DNA from: Portunus trituberculatus
Taxonomy: Eukaryota > Arthropoda > Malacostraca > Decapoda > Portunidae
Direction: 5' to 3'
Length of the DNA stretch: 64,000 bases
NCBI RefSeq assembly: GCF_017591435.1
Contig: NC_059269.1
Location: forward strand, 925,435-989,434
Shown: one piece after another, positions 48,645 to 60,661 of the stretch
How positions within the stretch are numbered: the first letter of the stretch is position 1
How the letters are laid out: every line of letters begins with the position of its first letter
The notes under the pieces: model-generated
Seen by the model: only the letters and a program-made list of their open reading frames with translations
What the model was told of the DNA's origin: nothing
Database searches by the model: none
Program-made: the position numbers and the translations under genes

Positions 48645-48929
48645 TTCCCTGTTTGATCTGCTGTAGTCTCTGACGAGACAGCCAGACATTACCCTACGGA
48701 ACGAGCTCAGAGCTCATTATTTCTGATCTTCGGATAGGCCTGAGACCAGGCGCACATTGGGACAACAAGGTCACAACTCCTCGATTTCCATCCCGTACCT
48801 ACTCACTGCTAGGTGAACAGGGGCTACACGTGAAAGGAGACACACCCAAATATCTCCACCCGGCAGGGGAATCGAACCCAGGTCCTCTGGCTTGTGAAGC
48901 TAGCGCTCTAACCACTGAGCTACCGGGTG
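48645..48929 (-). mobile_element. tRNA-Val-like SINE
   Basis: The head at 48857-48929 is followed by about 210 bp of tRNA-unrelated body and a (CA)n tail. Internal promoter boxes: A TAGCTCAGTGG, B GGTTCGATTCC. It sits exactly between the CA-type tail of one CR1 3' end (48945+) and the 5' end of another CR1 element, which suggests that it inserted into CA repeats. Confidence 0.75.
48857..48929 (-). other. tRNA-Val(CAC)-like SINE head, 73 nt
   Basis: Acceptor arms CACCCGG and CCGGGTG pair perfectly. The D stem GCTC/GAGC is intact. The anticodon loop TTCACAA gives anticodon CAC (Val), with one mismatch in its stem (CTAGC/GCCAG). The T arm keeps the TTCGATT loop but pairs poorly. This and the attached body argue for a SINE promoter rather than a working tRNA gene. 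Confidence 0.7.
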
Positions 48930-48944
48930 TGTGTGTGTGTGTAT

Positions 48945-49246
48945 TTACCTAGTTGTAGTTTTACAGGGCCTGGGCTTTATGCTCGTGTGGCCCCATCTCC
49001 ATATCTACACTTATCCAATCTTACTTTAAAAGTGTGTACACTCGTTGCAGACACTACTTCTTCATCTAAACTGTTCCACGTCTCAATACATCTCTGCGGG
49101 AAACTATATTTTTTAATATCTCTCAAACATCTTCCCTTTCTCAGCTTTTTACTATGCGATCTTGTGCTTCGAATGTCATATTCTTCTCTCAGGATCAGTT
49201 TCTCATTATCCACTTGGTCCATTCCGTTGATCAATTTATAGACGTG
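48945..49246 (-). mobile_element. CR1-clade LINE 3' fragment
   Basis: The minus strand encodes NGMDQVDNEKLILREEYDIR, STRSHSKKLRKGRCLRDIKK and FPQRCIETWNSLDEEVV, then the tail ctacaactaggtaaatacac. It is truncated at its 5' side by a GT/TCTG array. Confidence 0.85.
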
Positions 49247-49252
49247 TGTGTG

Positions 49253-49286
<34 letters not shown>
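49247..49286. repeat. (GT)n-(TCTG)n microsatellite
   Basis: Short GT followed by about eight TCTG units, lying between two CR1 3' ends. Confidence 0.9.
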
Positions 49287-49287
<1 letters not shown>

Positions 49288-49288
49288 A

Positions 49289-51049
49289 TTACCTAGTTGT
49301 ATTGTACAGGGTTTGATTGGGGCACATAGTGTCCTTTCTCCATGTCTATACTTATCCAATTTTTCCTTAAAGTTATGCACATTATGTGCTGTAACAATTC
49401 CATTATTCAATACATTCTACTTTTCCACTGTTCTATGTGGAAAATATATTTTCCAATATCCTTCATGCACTGCCTCATCCTGATCTTTACATGCCCTCTT
49501 GTCCTTCTATCTTCTTCTGTCACCAGCAGCAGGTCTTCCTTGTCTATCTTTCCAATGCAATTGACTATCTTGTACATTATTAGGTCTCGTTCTCTTCTGT
49601 CTTGTAAGGTTGGCAGTCTCATTTCCTTCAGCCGTTCCTTGTAGCAATCTTCTGTATCTGTTCTAGTCTTCTTATATCTTTTATAGAGCTCGGAGACCAC
49701 ACCACAGATGCTAAGGACATATCATGCTTGTGATAATTTTTTTTTCATCAAATATTTGTTCATGAATTGAAAACCCACTCTTATATTAGTCAACATTTTA
49801 TATGTTAATCCAATTATCTTGCTTATGTGTTTTTTGGGGTTCAGATTTTCCTGTATAACCACTCCCAGATCTTTTTCCTCTTTTGTCTTCATTATTTTGT
49901 TCCCCACCCATTAGATAATTCCATACTGCTCTTTTTTTGCTCTTTACTAGTTCCATTACGTGACATTTCTTGGCACTGAACTCCAATTTCCACTTCTTAC
50001 TCCACTGATAGATTTTGTTTATATCTTCCTGTTACAGCAAACAGTCCTCCGGGGATTTGATAACTCTTAGCAGCTTTGCATCATCAGCAAATAACTTAAT
50101 ATAACTGTTTACCCCAGCGTGAATATCGTTTACATTTATCCGAAACATGACCCTTGTGACACTCTGCTAGTTACTTTACCCCAAGACGAGTATGTATCTC
50201 TAATCACAGTTCTCATCTCCCTGTCCTTCAAATAATCTCTTGTCCATTTTAACAAAATCCCTTGCAGCCCTCCTATGTTCTCTAGTTTCTAAAGTAATCT
50301 TCTATGAGGGACTTTACAAATGCTGTTTTTATGTCCAGGTATACTGTGGCCACACATCCATCTCTGCTTTCCTGTCCATCTGTTACTCTTGAGTAAAAAC
50401 TTAATAAGTTTGACACACATGACCATCTTGTCCTGAACCCAAATTGTCTGTTCGATATGCTTTGTTCTTCTTCCAGATGTTTAACCCATTTTTATTTTAT
50501 AATTATTTCATGCAGCTTCCCCATAACACTTGTAAGTGACACCGGTCTGTAATTTAACAGCTCAGTTGCATTTCCTTCTTTAAATATTGGTGTTACATTG
50601 ACTCTCTTTCATTCTAGTGGAACTTTCCCTTCATTTAGTGAACTTGTAATTATTTCCAAAATTAGATCCAACATTTGCTCTTTAGATTCATTTAGCACCC
50701 AGCCTGATACACCATCCAGCCCCATTGCTTTTCTGACATCCAAATTATCCAATAATCTTCCAATATCCTCTTTGTGCACTGGGATTTCCTGTAATCCTTG
50801 GCAATGCAATGTCCTGTTTGGTTCTATAAAATCCTTTTCTACAGAAAACACAGTTTTGTAGTTCTCATTTATTATTTCACACATTTCCTTCTCTGTTTGG
50901 TATGTCTTCCCTCCTTTTATTATTTTTTTATTGTTTCTTTGTTCTTCATTTTGCCATTTGTAAATTTGTAGAAAAGCTTGGGTTCGTCTTTGCTTTTACT
51001 CACTACATCTTTCTCAAAGTTTCTTTCTTCCTCTCTCCTTACTGTAATG
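49289..51049 (-). mobile_element. CR1-clade LINE (subfamily 2), 3' part; interrupted by Tigger
   Basis: The minus strand gives LDNLDVRKAMGLDGVSGWVL (50.7 kb), the remnants of KKCHVMELVKSKK (49.9 kb) and YKERLKEMRLPTLQDRRERD (49.6 kb). The 3' terminus in reverse reads ccctgtacaatacaactagg. Stops and shifts are frequent. The upstream half resumes after the Tigger insertion at about 52139. Confidence 0.8.
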
Positions 51050-52138
51050 CAGCGGAGACTCAATTCTCAAACATCTAAATAGTTGAACTTTTCAATAGTT
51101 GAATGCAAAAGTTCAGCTTAATACTCGAAAAAATGCCTATTAGTTGAACGTCCGTCCACGTGGCTGTAAACAAAAGGTTTCTCCCTTCCCGCTGCCCCAC
51201 GCGCCCCATCAGTGGGCCACCGCAGCCAGTTGATCCTTCACTGTCATAACGATGATACTGCCCTGTGCTTTCTCTTTGGAGTTTTTTTTTAGAAGCCTAC
51301 AATGGCACTGAAGAGGCTTGTTAGTGGTGAGAATAAGCCTACAAGAAAGAATGTAGTGACAACCATCAAAATGAAAATAGATACTATTGATAAATATGAG
51401 AAAGGAGGAAGAATAACTGATCTTGCAGCTGAGTACTGTATGGCTAAATCTACAGTAGCCACAATGCTGAAGAAGAAAGAACTCATTAAAAGAGCTCATT
51501 TGGCGATTGGTGTGAAAAGGCAATTTAAGCGACCTGCAGCAGGGAAGAAATGGAAAAATTTTTTGATTGGATAAACCAAAGGCAGGCTGGTGATTCTTTG
51601 TCAGAGGGCATAATTTGGGCAAAGGCTAAGCTGCTACATCTTGATCTTATTTCTGATACTACATATGACTCCAGTGTTGATTTTAAAGCAAGTAAGGGAT
51701 GGTTTGTGAATTTCAAGAAAAGAACTTGAATTCATTCCGTTGTGAGGCAAGATGAGCCCGCAAGTACTGACAGAGTTGCCGCTGAGAAATTTGTGCTTGA
51801 ATTTAAGAAATTTGTGGATAAGGAGTGCTTAAGCCCATAACAGATCTTTCATTGTGATGATACTGGCCTGTTTTTGAAAAAAAAACAAAAAAAAAACAAC
51901 TACCAAACATGATCTATATAACAAAGGAAGATAAGTGTTTGCCAGGACACAAGCCCATCAACGACAGGCCAACCCTTTTTCTGTGCGTCAGTGCTAGCGG
52001 TGACTGCAAAATTAAACCGCTACTTTTTTTAAAACTTGGGTTTGGCAATGGCTGGAACAAATTACCTGATTTATAGGTATCAATATTCAAACTTTTTAAT
52101 ACTCAGACAGCCATTTGGAACGAATTCAGTTCGAGTAT
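51050..52138 (+). mobile_element. Tigger element, 3'-truncated, nested in CR1
   Basis: Starts CAGCGGAGACTCAATTC. It contains a transposase and ends near a degenerate inner-TIR phrase, cagttcgagta. The same LINE subfamily copy at 53196-55110 is continuous across this point (cttgctctaatatattcatt), which shows the Tigger is the younger insertion. Confidence 0.75.
51302..52075 (+). pseudogene. Tigger transposase, N-terminal and partial DDE, broken
   Basis: ATG at 51302. MALKRLVSGENKPTRKNVVT and IKMKIDTIDKYEKGGRITDL with YCMAKSTVATMLKKK form the first CENP-B-type HTH. After a frameshift near 51555 come EGIIWAKAKLLHL and KASKGWFVNFKKR (second HTH), then FHCDDTGLFLKK, the first catalytic Asp block. 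CVSASGDCKIKPLL follows. The second and third catalytic positions are lost. Stops occur at about 51728 and 51838. Confidence 0.8.
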
Positions 52139-53185
52139 ATTAATTTCTTGCATCCTTATACTGTTGTCTGTTATTTTCATTCTCTTGTTTTATGAATTTC
52201 TCCCAAGCTTTATGGTTTGCCTTTTTAACTTTTGTGCATCTAGCACTGTACCAAGCATGTACTTTTTCTTAACTCTATAAAAAGTAATGTATTTCTTTAC
52301 TCCTTCATTGGATTTCTGCTGTATTGTCTTTTCGTACATAATGTTTCTCCGTTCAATATCAGTAAAAAATTTCCATAATTTTTCAAAATCTGCTCTTGCA
52401 TAATTTAATCTCCCTTTTTTGTAGTCATCTCTGTAACTTATCCCATCCTTTTTCTGTATTTCCAGCTCTAATTTCACATGATCACTTCTTCCCATTGGAC
52501 TAAGTTATTGTTTGCTGGGAGGGGGGCTCTGGCTTCTTTGTGAATACTAGGTCAAGCAATGATGGTTCTTCTCCTCTGTACCTTGTTGACTCCTCCACCC
52601 ACTGATCCATTGTATTTACCATAGTCAACTGTAACACCTCCTCACCACATTGTCCAGCAATATTCATTATGTACTTCCATCTCTCTCCAGTTTATTCTTT
52701 TGCAGTTAAAGTCTCCTACTAATAGTATTCTTCCATCTCTTCTTATCATATCATCTAAGCACTTCATCACCTCTCTTTGCATATCTTAATGTTCCTCAGT
52801 TGTCTTAGGTGGCACATATTCAACTATGATCTTCCTTATTTTTCAATTCCTTTATTTTGATTGTTACTCCCATTACTTCCACCATACCATCACCAAATTG
52901 CACTTCCTCCACACATATATTATCACAAACCATTATTAGCACTCCTTCTTCCCCTTTACCCTTCCTGTCTCTTCTCCAGCTATTATATCCCTCTTCTTTA
53001 AAGCCAAACATGGATCTCCTCTTTTAGTTTTGTTTCTATGATGCACATTACATGTGGTCTTTTTTTTTCTTTCAAATAATCTTCAAGATCCAACACACTG
53101 GATAACAACCCATCAATAGTAGTATAAGTCACTCTTAATTTCTTGCCTCCTCCATGACCTCCTCCTTCTTTTCTTCCATAGATAC
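52139..53185 (-). mobile_element. CR1-clade LINE (subfamily 2), EN/linker half
   Basis: The minus strand shows GRSDHVKLELEIQKKDGISY (SDH motif) and LNYARADFEKLWKFFTDIER at 52190-52495, and FKEEGYNSWRRDRKGKGEEG at 52820-53011. It is the 5' continuation of the element at 49289-51049. Confidence 0.75.
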
Positions 53186-53195
53186 CACTTCTTTG

Positions 53196-55110
53196 TGTGT
53201 GTGTGTATTTACCTAGTTGTATTGTACAGGGTTTGAGTGGGGCTTATAGTGTCCTGACTCCATGTCTCCATTTATCCAATTTTTCCTTAAAGTTATGCAC
53301 ATTATGTGTTATAACAACTATTATTCAGTGCATTCCACTTTTTCACCATTCTGTATGGAAAACTGTATTTTCCAATATCCTTCACACTGCCTCATCCTAA
53401 TATTCTTTACATGACCTGTTGTCGTTCTATCTTCTTCTGTCACCAGCACCAGGTCTTCCTTGTCTATCTTTTCAATGCCATTGACTACCTTATACATTGT
53501 TATTAGGTCTCCTCATTCTCTTTTATCTTGTAAGGTTGGTAGTCCCATTTCCTTCAGCTTTTCTTCATATGTTAGGTCTTTTAGTTCCGGCACCATCTTT
53601 GTAGCAATCTTCTGTATCCGTTCTAATCTTATATCATTTTTAGATCTCATAGACCACACCACTGCTGCATATTCCAGCCTTGAACATATCATGCTTGTGA
53701 TGATTTTTTTTCATCATATCTTTGTCCATGAATTGAAATGCCACTCTTATATTAATCAATATTTTACATGATAATCCAAACATTTTGCTTGTTTTTCAGG
53801 GTTCAAATTTTCCTTTATAATCACCCTGATCTTTTTCCTCTGTAGTCTTCATTATTTGTTCCTCTTTCATACTGTTTTTTATTTTTTTATTTTTTTATTT
53901 ATTTATTTATTTATTTATTTTTTATTTTTTTATTTTTTTATTTTTTTTTTTTTTTTCTCTCTTTCCTAATTCCATTACATGACATTTCTTGGCATTGAAC
54001 TCCAATTTCCACATCTTATTCCATTCATGGATCATATTTATATCTTCTTGTAACAGCAGACAGTCCTCTGGGATTTTGATAACTCTTAGCAGCTTTGCAT
54101 CATCAGCAAATAAATTAATGTAACTGTTTATCCCATTGTGAATATCGTTTACATAAATCTGAAACATAATGGGGGCTAACACTGACCCTTGTGGCACTCT
54201 GCTTGTTACTTTATCCCAAGATGAGTATGTATCTCTGATCACAGTTCTCATCCCTCTGTCCTTCAAATAATCCCTTGTTCATTCTAACAAAGTTCCTTGC
54301 AGTCCTCCTATGTTCTCTAGTTTCCAAAGTAGTCTTCCATGAAGGACTTTATCAAAAGCCTTTTTTATGTCTAGGTATACTGTGTCCACCCATCCATCTC
54401 TGTTTTCCAGTCTTTGTATTACTCTTGAGTAGAAGCCTAATAAGTTCTACACATATGAACATCCTGTCCTGAACCCAAACTGTCTGTTTGATATGACTTG
54501 TTCTTCTTCCAGATATTTAACCCATTTTTCTTTGATAATTATTTCACACAACTTCCCCATAACACTTGTAGGTGACACCGGTCTGTAATTTAATGGCTCG
54601 GTTGCCTTTCCTCCTTTAAATATCGGTATTACGTTGACTCTCTTCCATTCTAGTGGAACTTTCCCTTCATTTAGTGAACTTGTAATTATTTCCCAAATTG
54701 GATCCAGTTGTTGCTCTTTACATTCTTTTAGCACCCAGCCTGATACACCATCCAGCCCCATTGCTTTTCTGACATCCAAATTATCCAATAATCTTCCAGT
54801 ATCCTCTTTGTGCTCTGGGATTTCCTGTAATTCTTGGCAATGCAATGTCCTATCAGGTTTTATAAAATCTTCTGCAGTGAACACTGTTTTGAAGCTCTCA
54901 TTCATTATTTCACACATTTCCTTCTCTGTTTGGTAGTCTATGTCTTCCCTCTTTTAATTATTTTTTCTGTTGTTTCCTTGTTCTTCATTTTGCCATTTAT
55001 AAATTTATAGAAAAGCTTGTGTTCATCATTACTTAACTCACCACATCTTTCTCAAAGTTTCTTCCTCTCTCCTTGCTCTAATATATTCATTACTCGCATC
55101 CTTGTGTGCT
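53196..55110 (-). mobile_element. CR1-clade LINE (subfamily 2), second copy, next to the last SMC2 exon
   Basis: 54447-54917 encodes LDNLDVRKAMGLDGVSGWVL, GKVPLEWKRVNVIPIFKGG and EPLNYRPVSPTSVMGKLCEI; 53922-54266 encodes SRVPQGSVLAPIMFQIYVND and INLFADDAKLLRV with the FADD box. The 3' end lies at 53205 next to GT repeats. It is truncated at about 55110, only about 60 bp before SMC2 exon D. Confidence 0.85.
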
Positions 55111-55171
55111 TATGTGTGTAGGATAAAGGTTTTATTTGTTTATTGATAAATTTTTCTGACTTGATCTGCAG

Positions 55172-55294
55172 TTCATCATCGTGTCTCTCAAGGATGGAAT
55201 GTTCAACAATGCCAATGTACTTTTCAAGACAAAGTTTGTAGATGGCATGTCAACTGTGAGTCGCCACACCCAGCATGCTCAGCGGAAAAAGTGA
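55172..55294 (+). CDS. SMC2: SMC2 last exon (D) with stop
   Basis: Forty codons plus TGA read FIIVSLKDGMFNNANVLFKT then KFVDGMSTVSRHTQHAQRKK. The VSLKDGMFNNANVLF(K/R)T block is the conserved C-terminal end of the SMC2 head, including the switch region after Walker B. The protein ends within ten residues of RHTQ, shorter than vertebrate SMC2, which has an additional basic tail. The acceptor is ttgatctgcag. AATAAA signals follow at 55355 and 55377. Phase 0 agrees with exon C. Confidence 0.96.
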   Translation, partial: FIIVSLKDGMFNNANVLFKTKFVDGMSTVSRHTQHAQRKK

Positions 55295-55400
55295 AGCTCA
55301 CAGTTATGGTGTGTAGAATATGCCACTGTCTCTCGTACCTTAGAAGAAATTTATAATAAAATAGAAAAGATGAGGGAATAAATTCCAAAGTGTGGTAGTA
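55295..55400 (+). promoter_or_regulatory. SMC2: SMC2 3' UTR with polyadenylation signals
   Basis: Two AATAAA hexamers lie at 55355-55360 and 55377-55382, 61 and 83 bp after the stop. A T-rich downstream element is not obvious before the TA array at 55423, so the exact cleavage site is uncertain. Confidence 0.6.
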
Positions 55401-55419
55401 CTCTATGTTTTTACAGGAA

Positions 55420-56611
<1,192 letters not shown>

Positions 56612-56886
56612 AAACCATGGGGTAGGCAAGCTACGGCTCATAGGCCCCACACAGCCCACCAAAGGAATTTGTATGGTCTGACAAATGTTAGTAAATTTGC
56701 AAATAACAAGCAATGCCAAATATTGTGAGAATTTTGTTTTCTTCCCACAGGTGTGCATATGCATAAAAACTGCCTTTTTTTTGTCTAAGATATTAATTAT
56801 TTTGGGTTAATATACTATGCGGCCGTATAAGTGTGTGTGTGTTTTTTTCCATATGGCCTGTGCACTGTAAAGTTTGCCCATCACTG
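56612..56886. mobile_element. hAT-like MITE, about 275 bp
   Basis: The left part ggggtaggcaagctacggct and cataggcc and the complement of the right end, cagtgatgggcaaactttac and acaggcc, are imperfect inverted relatives of the CAGNGGTNGGCAAACT type of hAT terminus. No transposase is present. Confidence 0.5.
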
Positions 56887-57299
56887 AACTATACTATATC
56901 ATCCTTTGCTTCTCTGCTTATCTAGAAAAGAGAAAAAAGATTGTCAACATAGTGCCCATAATAGGAAAATGAACATGAAGTACCTTTTGACAATTATAAG
57001 ATTGCAGAGTGAAATAATACTAAATATATTCTGGTAAATGAGAGATAATAAAATATGCATGAGATTCACAACCATAGTAAGGTCACAGACTCAGCCAGTA
57101 AAAGAGACCATATTGGCGTGGAAGTACCATTACAAAGACAATATGCTTCCAACCATGAACAGAACTGTGTGCCTTAATCTCTTCAGACCTATTGCACACT
57201 GTGTAGATGGGACTGTTAGGAAGTAAAGATGTCTGAATCCTGCAGCAAGTGTGCCATACAGCCTGTGTTAATGTGAATGATGTAGACAAGGTACGATGG
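56887..57299. other. No recognisable feature
   Basis: Non-coding; a short open frame at 57038-57226 shows no family resemblance. Confidence 0.4.
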
Positions 57300-58154
57300 T
57301 CTTGTAAAATGCTTTGGATAAGAATGGAATGATTAGTATGGCATCAGACCATTTGTGGTGGAGTGCAGGATGTGGAGCAGGGGTAAATTTGAAAACAAGG
57401 TAAGGGAAAAAAAAAAGAGAGAGAGAGAGGTGAAGAGTGAGAAATGCTAATTGGGAGAAAATTCAAGTGTGTGTGAGTGTGTGAGTGAGATGTTACACTT
57501 AACTATGGTAAATACTTTGGATCAGTGGGTAGAAGAATCAACGTGGTACAGAAAGGAAGAAGAACCATCGTTGTTTGAACTAGCATTCACTAAGAAGCCA
57601 GAGCCCCCTCCCAGCATACAATACCTTAGTCCAATGGGAAGAAGTGATTATGTAACATTAGTGTTGGAAATGCAGGAAGAGGATAGGATAAGATGCAGAG
57701 AAGACTGAAAAAAAAACATTAAATTATGCAAAAGCATATTTTGAAAAGTTAAGAAAATTTTATGCTGATATTGAATGGAGGAATATTATGAACGGAAAGA
57801 CAATACAGGGGAAATATGAAATATTTCTACAGAAATATAACAAAGGAGTGAAGAAATATGTACTTAAAGAGTAAAGAAAAAGTATACAAGCTTGGTACAA
57901 TGGCAGATGTATATAAGCAAAAAGGGAAAAGATAAAGCTTGGAAGAAACAAAAAATAAGGCAAAGAAAACAACGAACAGCAGTATAAGGATGTAAGAAAT
58001 GAATGTATTTGAGTAAAGAGAGAGGAAGAAAGAAACTAACAGCAGTAGAAGGATGTAAGAAATGAATATACATATTAGAGTAAGACTAAGGAGAGAGGAA
58101 GAAAGAAACTTTGAGAAAGATGTGGTGCGGAAAAGCAAAGATAAACCTAAGCTT
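57300..58154 (+). mobile_element. CR1-clade LINE (subfamily 2), EN/linker, part 1
   Basis: 57451-57708 reads LDQWVEESTWYRKEEEPSLF, ELAFTKKPEPPPSIQYLSPM and GRSDYVTLVLEMQEED, a SDH-type block with Tyr for His. LINE linker sequence follows to aacctaagctt, where another LINE inserted. The element resumes at 59280. Confidence 0.75.
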
Positions 58155-59279
58155 TAACATAACATAACAAATAATAAGATAACAAAGGGCCACCAGGGCC
58201 CATCTAGGTTATCCTGTATCAGTCGCATAGCGACCTCGTCATCAGTACTTAAAGATACACTTACAAGTACACAATACATTATATACTAATTCTAAATATT
58301 TGGCCCATTAACAGGGCTAAGTCCTGCAGCGAATTCCTCTACAATCTGTGATCGGATCATGTCTTGTTTAACTATAGTAAATTTCTTATAAAAACTATCA
58401 TGCAGCGCTATACATAATTATAAATCTAATAAATTTAAGTGCTTATCTAATCTGTTTTTAAACATTGTCAAACTAGTGCTATTTACAACCGTCTCTGGCA
58501 ATGCATTCCAGAAGTCTACCACCCTATGACTAAAGAAATATTTTCTTATATCTAACCTGCAACCTTGCTTTCTAATCTTCCTGCCATGATTTCTAGTCCT
58601 ACTTCCCTCCTCTAAGGTAAAGAAAGATCTCACATCTATGTAGTTTGTATCTGAGAACATTTTAAATAACTCTATCATATCCCCTCTTATACATTTCCTC
58701 TCAAATGAAAACATGTTTAATGCCTTTAATCTATCTCTATACTCCAGGCGCTTCAAAGCTGGTATCATCCTAGTTGCTCTTCTCTGAACTGCTTCTAACA
58801 TGTTGATATCCTGCCCATAGTGGGGTGACCAGGCCTGTATGCAATACTCTAAATGGGGCCTAACATAGGAATTATATAAGCTACGCACCACTTCCTTACT
58901 TTTATAACTAACATTTCTGTTTATAAAACCCAGGATCCTATTTGCCCTATTTCTTGCTTCTAAACATTGCTTTGAAAATTTCATAGTCCTGTCTATCACT
59001 ACTCCTAAATCCTTTCCTTCCTCTACTGCCTCTAGCCAACATCCCTCCATCTCATAGTTAAAGTTTGTGTTGTCTTTACCTAAATGCATAACCTGACACT
59101 TTTTAGAATTAAACTCCATCTGCCACCTGTCTGCCCATGCTATCAGCCTGTCCAGGTCTCGTTGTATTCTGTAATTGTCCTTTTCACCCTGTACTGCACA
59201 TGCTATCTTAGTATCATCTGCAAACTTTGATACTTTGCTACTAATTCCTATATCTAAATCGTTAATGTACACCAAGAAA
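58155..59279 (-). mobile_element. CR1-clade LINE (third subfamily), 5'-truncated, nested
   Basis: 3' UTR and a taacataacataac tail lie at 58155-58417. An open RT C-terminal region follows on the minus strand. It is truncated at FLVYINDL. It is inserted into the + strand LINE between aagctt and atacaaat, which are adjacent in related copies. Confidence 0.85.
58418..59278 (-). CDS. CR1 reverse transcriptase C-terminal half, open frame
   Basis: About 286 residues without a stop: VYINDLDIGISSKVSKFADD (catalytic FADD), WADRWQMEFNSKKCQVMHLG, EEGKDLGVVIDRTMKFSKQC, VRPHLEYCIQAWSPHYGQDI, EAVQRRATRMIPALKRLEYR, then SRTRNHGRKIRKQGCRLDIR, YFFSHRVVDFWNALPETVV and FKNRLDKHL. This is the textbook CR1 C-terminus. 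The absence of lesions suggests a recent insertion, though 5' truncation leaves it without ORF1, EN and the first RT blocks. Confidence 0.88.
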   Translation of the reverse strand, partial: FLVYINDLDIGISSKVSKFADDTKIACAVQGEKDNYRIQRDLDRLIAWADRWQMEFNSKKCQVMHLGKDNTNFNYEMEGCWLEAVEEGKDLGVVIDRTMKFSKQCLEARNRANRILGFINRNVSYKSKEVVRSLYNSYVRPHLEYCIQAWSPHYGQDINMLEAVQRRATRMIPALKRLEYRDRLKALNMFSFERKCIRGDMIELFKMFSDTNYIDVRSFFTLEEGSRTRNHGRKIRKQGCRLDIRKYFFSHRVVDFWNALPETVVNSTSLTMFKNRLDKHLNLLDL

Positions 59280-59764
59280 AATACAAATATATAAATGGTA
59301 AGATGAAGAATAAGGAAACAATAGAAAAAATTATTACAGAAGGGAAGACATACCAAACAGCAAAGGAAATGAGTGAAATAATGAATGAGAGTTTCAAAAC
59401 TGTTCACTGAAGAAGAGGGTTTTGCAGAACCCAATAGGACATTGCGTTGCCAAGAATTGCAGGAAATCATAATGCATGAAGAAAAAATTGGAAGATTACT
59501 AGAAAATTTGGGTGTCAGAAAAGTGATGGGACCAGATGGTGTGTCGGGCTGGGCACTAGAAGAATGTAAAAATCAGTTATTAAAACCAATTCCGGTATTT
59601 GGTTGCATTTTCATTAAAAGAAGGGAGAGTACCACAGAAATGGAAGAGAGCCAACATAATTCATAGGAGGAAAGTCAACTGAGCTATTAAATTACAGACC
59701 AGTGTCACTTGCAAGTGTTGTGAGGAAGATATATTAAATTGTTATCAAGAAAAATTGGTTAAGT
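59280..59764 (+). mobile_element. CR1-clade LINE (subfamily 2), part 2, RT N-terminal region
   Basis: Resumes with ttacaaat-like linker sequence and encodes EEGFAEPNRTLRCQELQEII, RLLENLGVRKVMGPDGVSGW and ALEECKNQLLKPI. It is cut at ggttaagta by the next TIR element. Confidence 0.75.
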
Positions 59765-59765
59765 A

Positions 59766-60180
59766 CAGGCAACTACCACTTAACGAAGGGGTTACGTTCC
59801 TAAAAAAAACTTTGTTAAGCGAACCGATTATAACAAGTTTAACCCCTGACTTGAGTTTCCATTGAGAATAAACAAAGCGAGAGTGCATCATAGTACAGTA
59901 AAAGGTTTAATGAAAGTAAAGGTAAATGTTTACAATCACTGTACAATGTAAATTCCTAAAATAGTATAGCTAATAGATAGTATATGACTCGTACTTACTT
60001 TCTATTGGGGTTTTAGTGGGTGCTCTATAGAACAGTGCTTGTTTTAGCGTCACAAAGTTTAACACCACTTCCAATTTCTAAGTCCAGTGTTTGTGTGCTG
60101 TCTACACCAGCTTGTGTCGACTGAGGCTCTTAACACATGTGCGCCGCGCCCGCAACAACACGATGTAGTTCCTTTTGCTC
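59766..60180. mobile_element. TIR element D sharing termini with copies A and C
   Basis: Starts CAGGCAACTACCACTTAACG after a TA within the LINE and matches copy A for about 170 bp (to about 59935), then diverges. The right end is not recognised. From about 60210 a phrase ending gaacaacacttcagatg occurs, repeated near 60575 and in a variant near 62900. Confidence 0.55.
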
Positions 60181-60331
60181 GCCATATTTGAAGTGGTGAG
60201 TGTGTGTCCACATTTAAGAGCAAGTCGAACGTGGAACACAAAAAGAACAACACTTCAGATGGAAGGAAATATTGTTTTTTCTTCAGTCAGTTATGAGAAT
60301 ATAGGAAATACACTAACAAGGGGAAATGATG

Positions 60332-60493
<162 letters not shown>

Positions 60494-60661
60494 GCACGTG
60501 GAAATTTACAGAAGCTTCGTGGCTGAATTCCTTTCCATCGGGGAATTTTTAGCTTTTTAGGCAGGTTCAAAGAGGGATACACGAAAAACAACACTTCAGA
60601 TGAGGAAATATATATATTCTTCCTTCAGTCACCTATAAAAATCATTCAAATATGCTAACTA

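Noticed and set aside
48857..48929. Functional tRNA-Val gene
   Set aside because: Good acceptor and D stems, but a mismatched anticodon stem, a poor T stem, an attached SINE body and no Pol III T-run terminator at the right place.
57038..57226. Small gene downstream of SMC2
   Set aside because: 62 codons with no recognisable motif, in AT-rich sequence next to a MITE; indistinguishable from chance.
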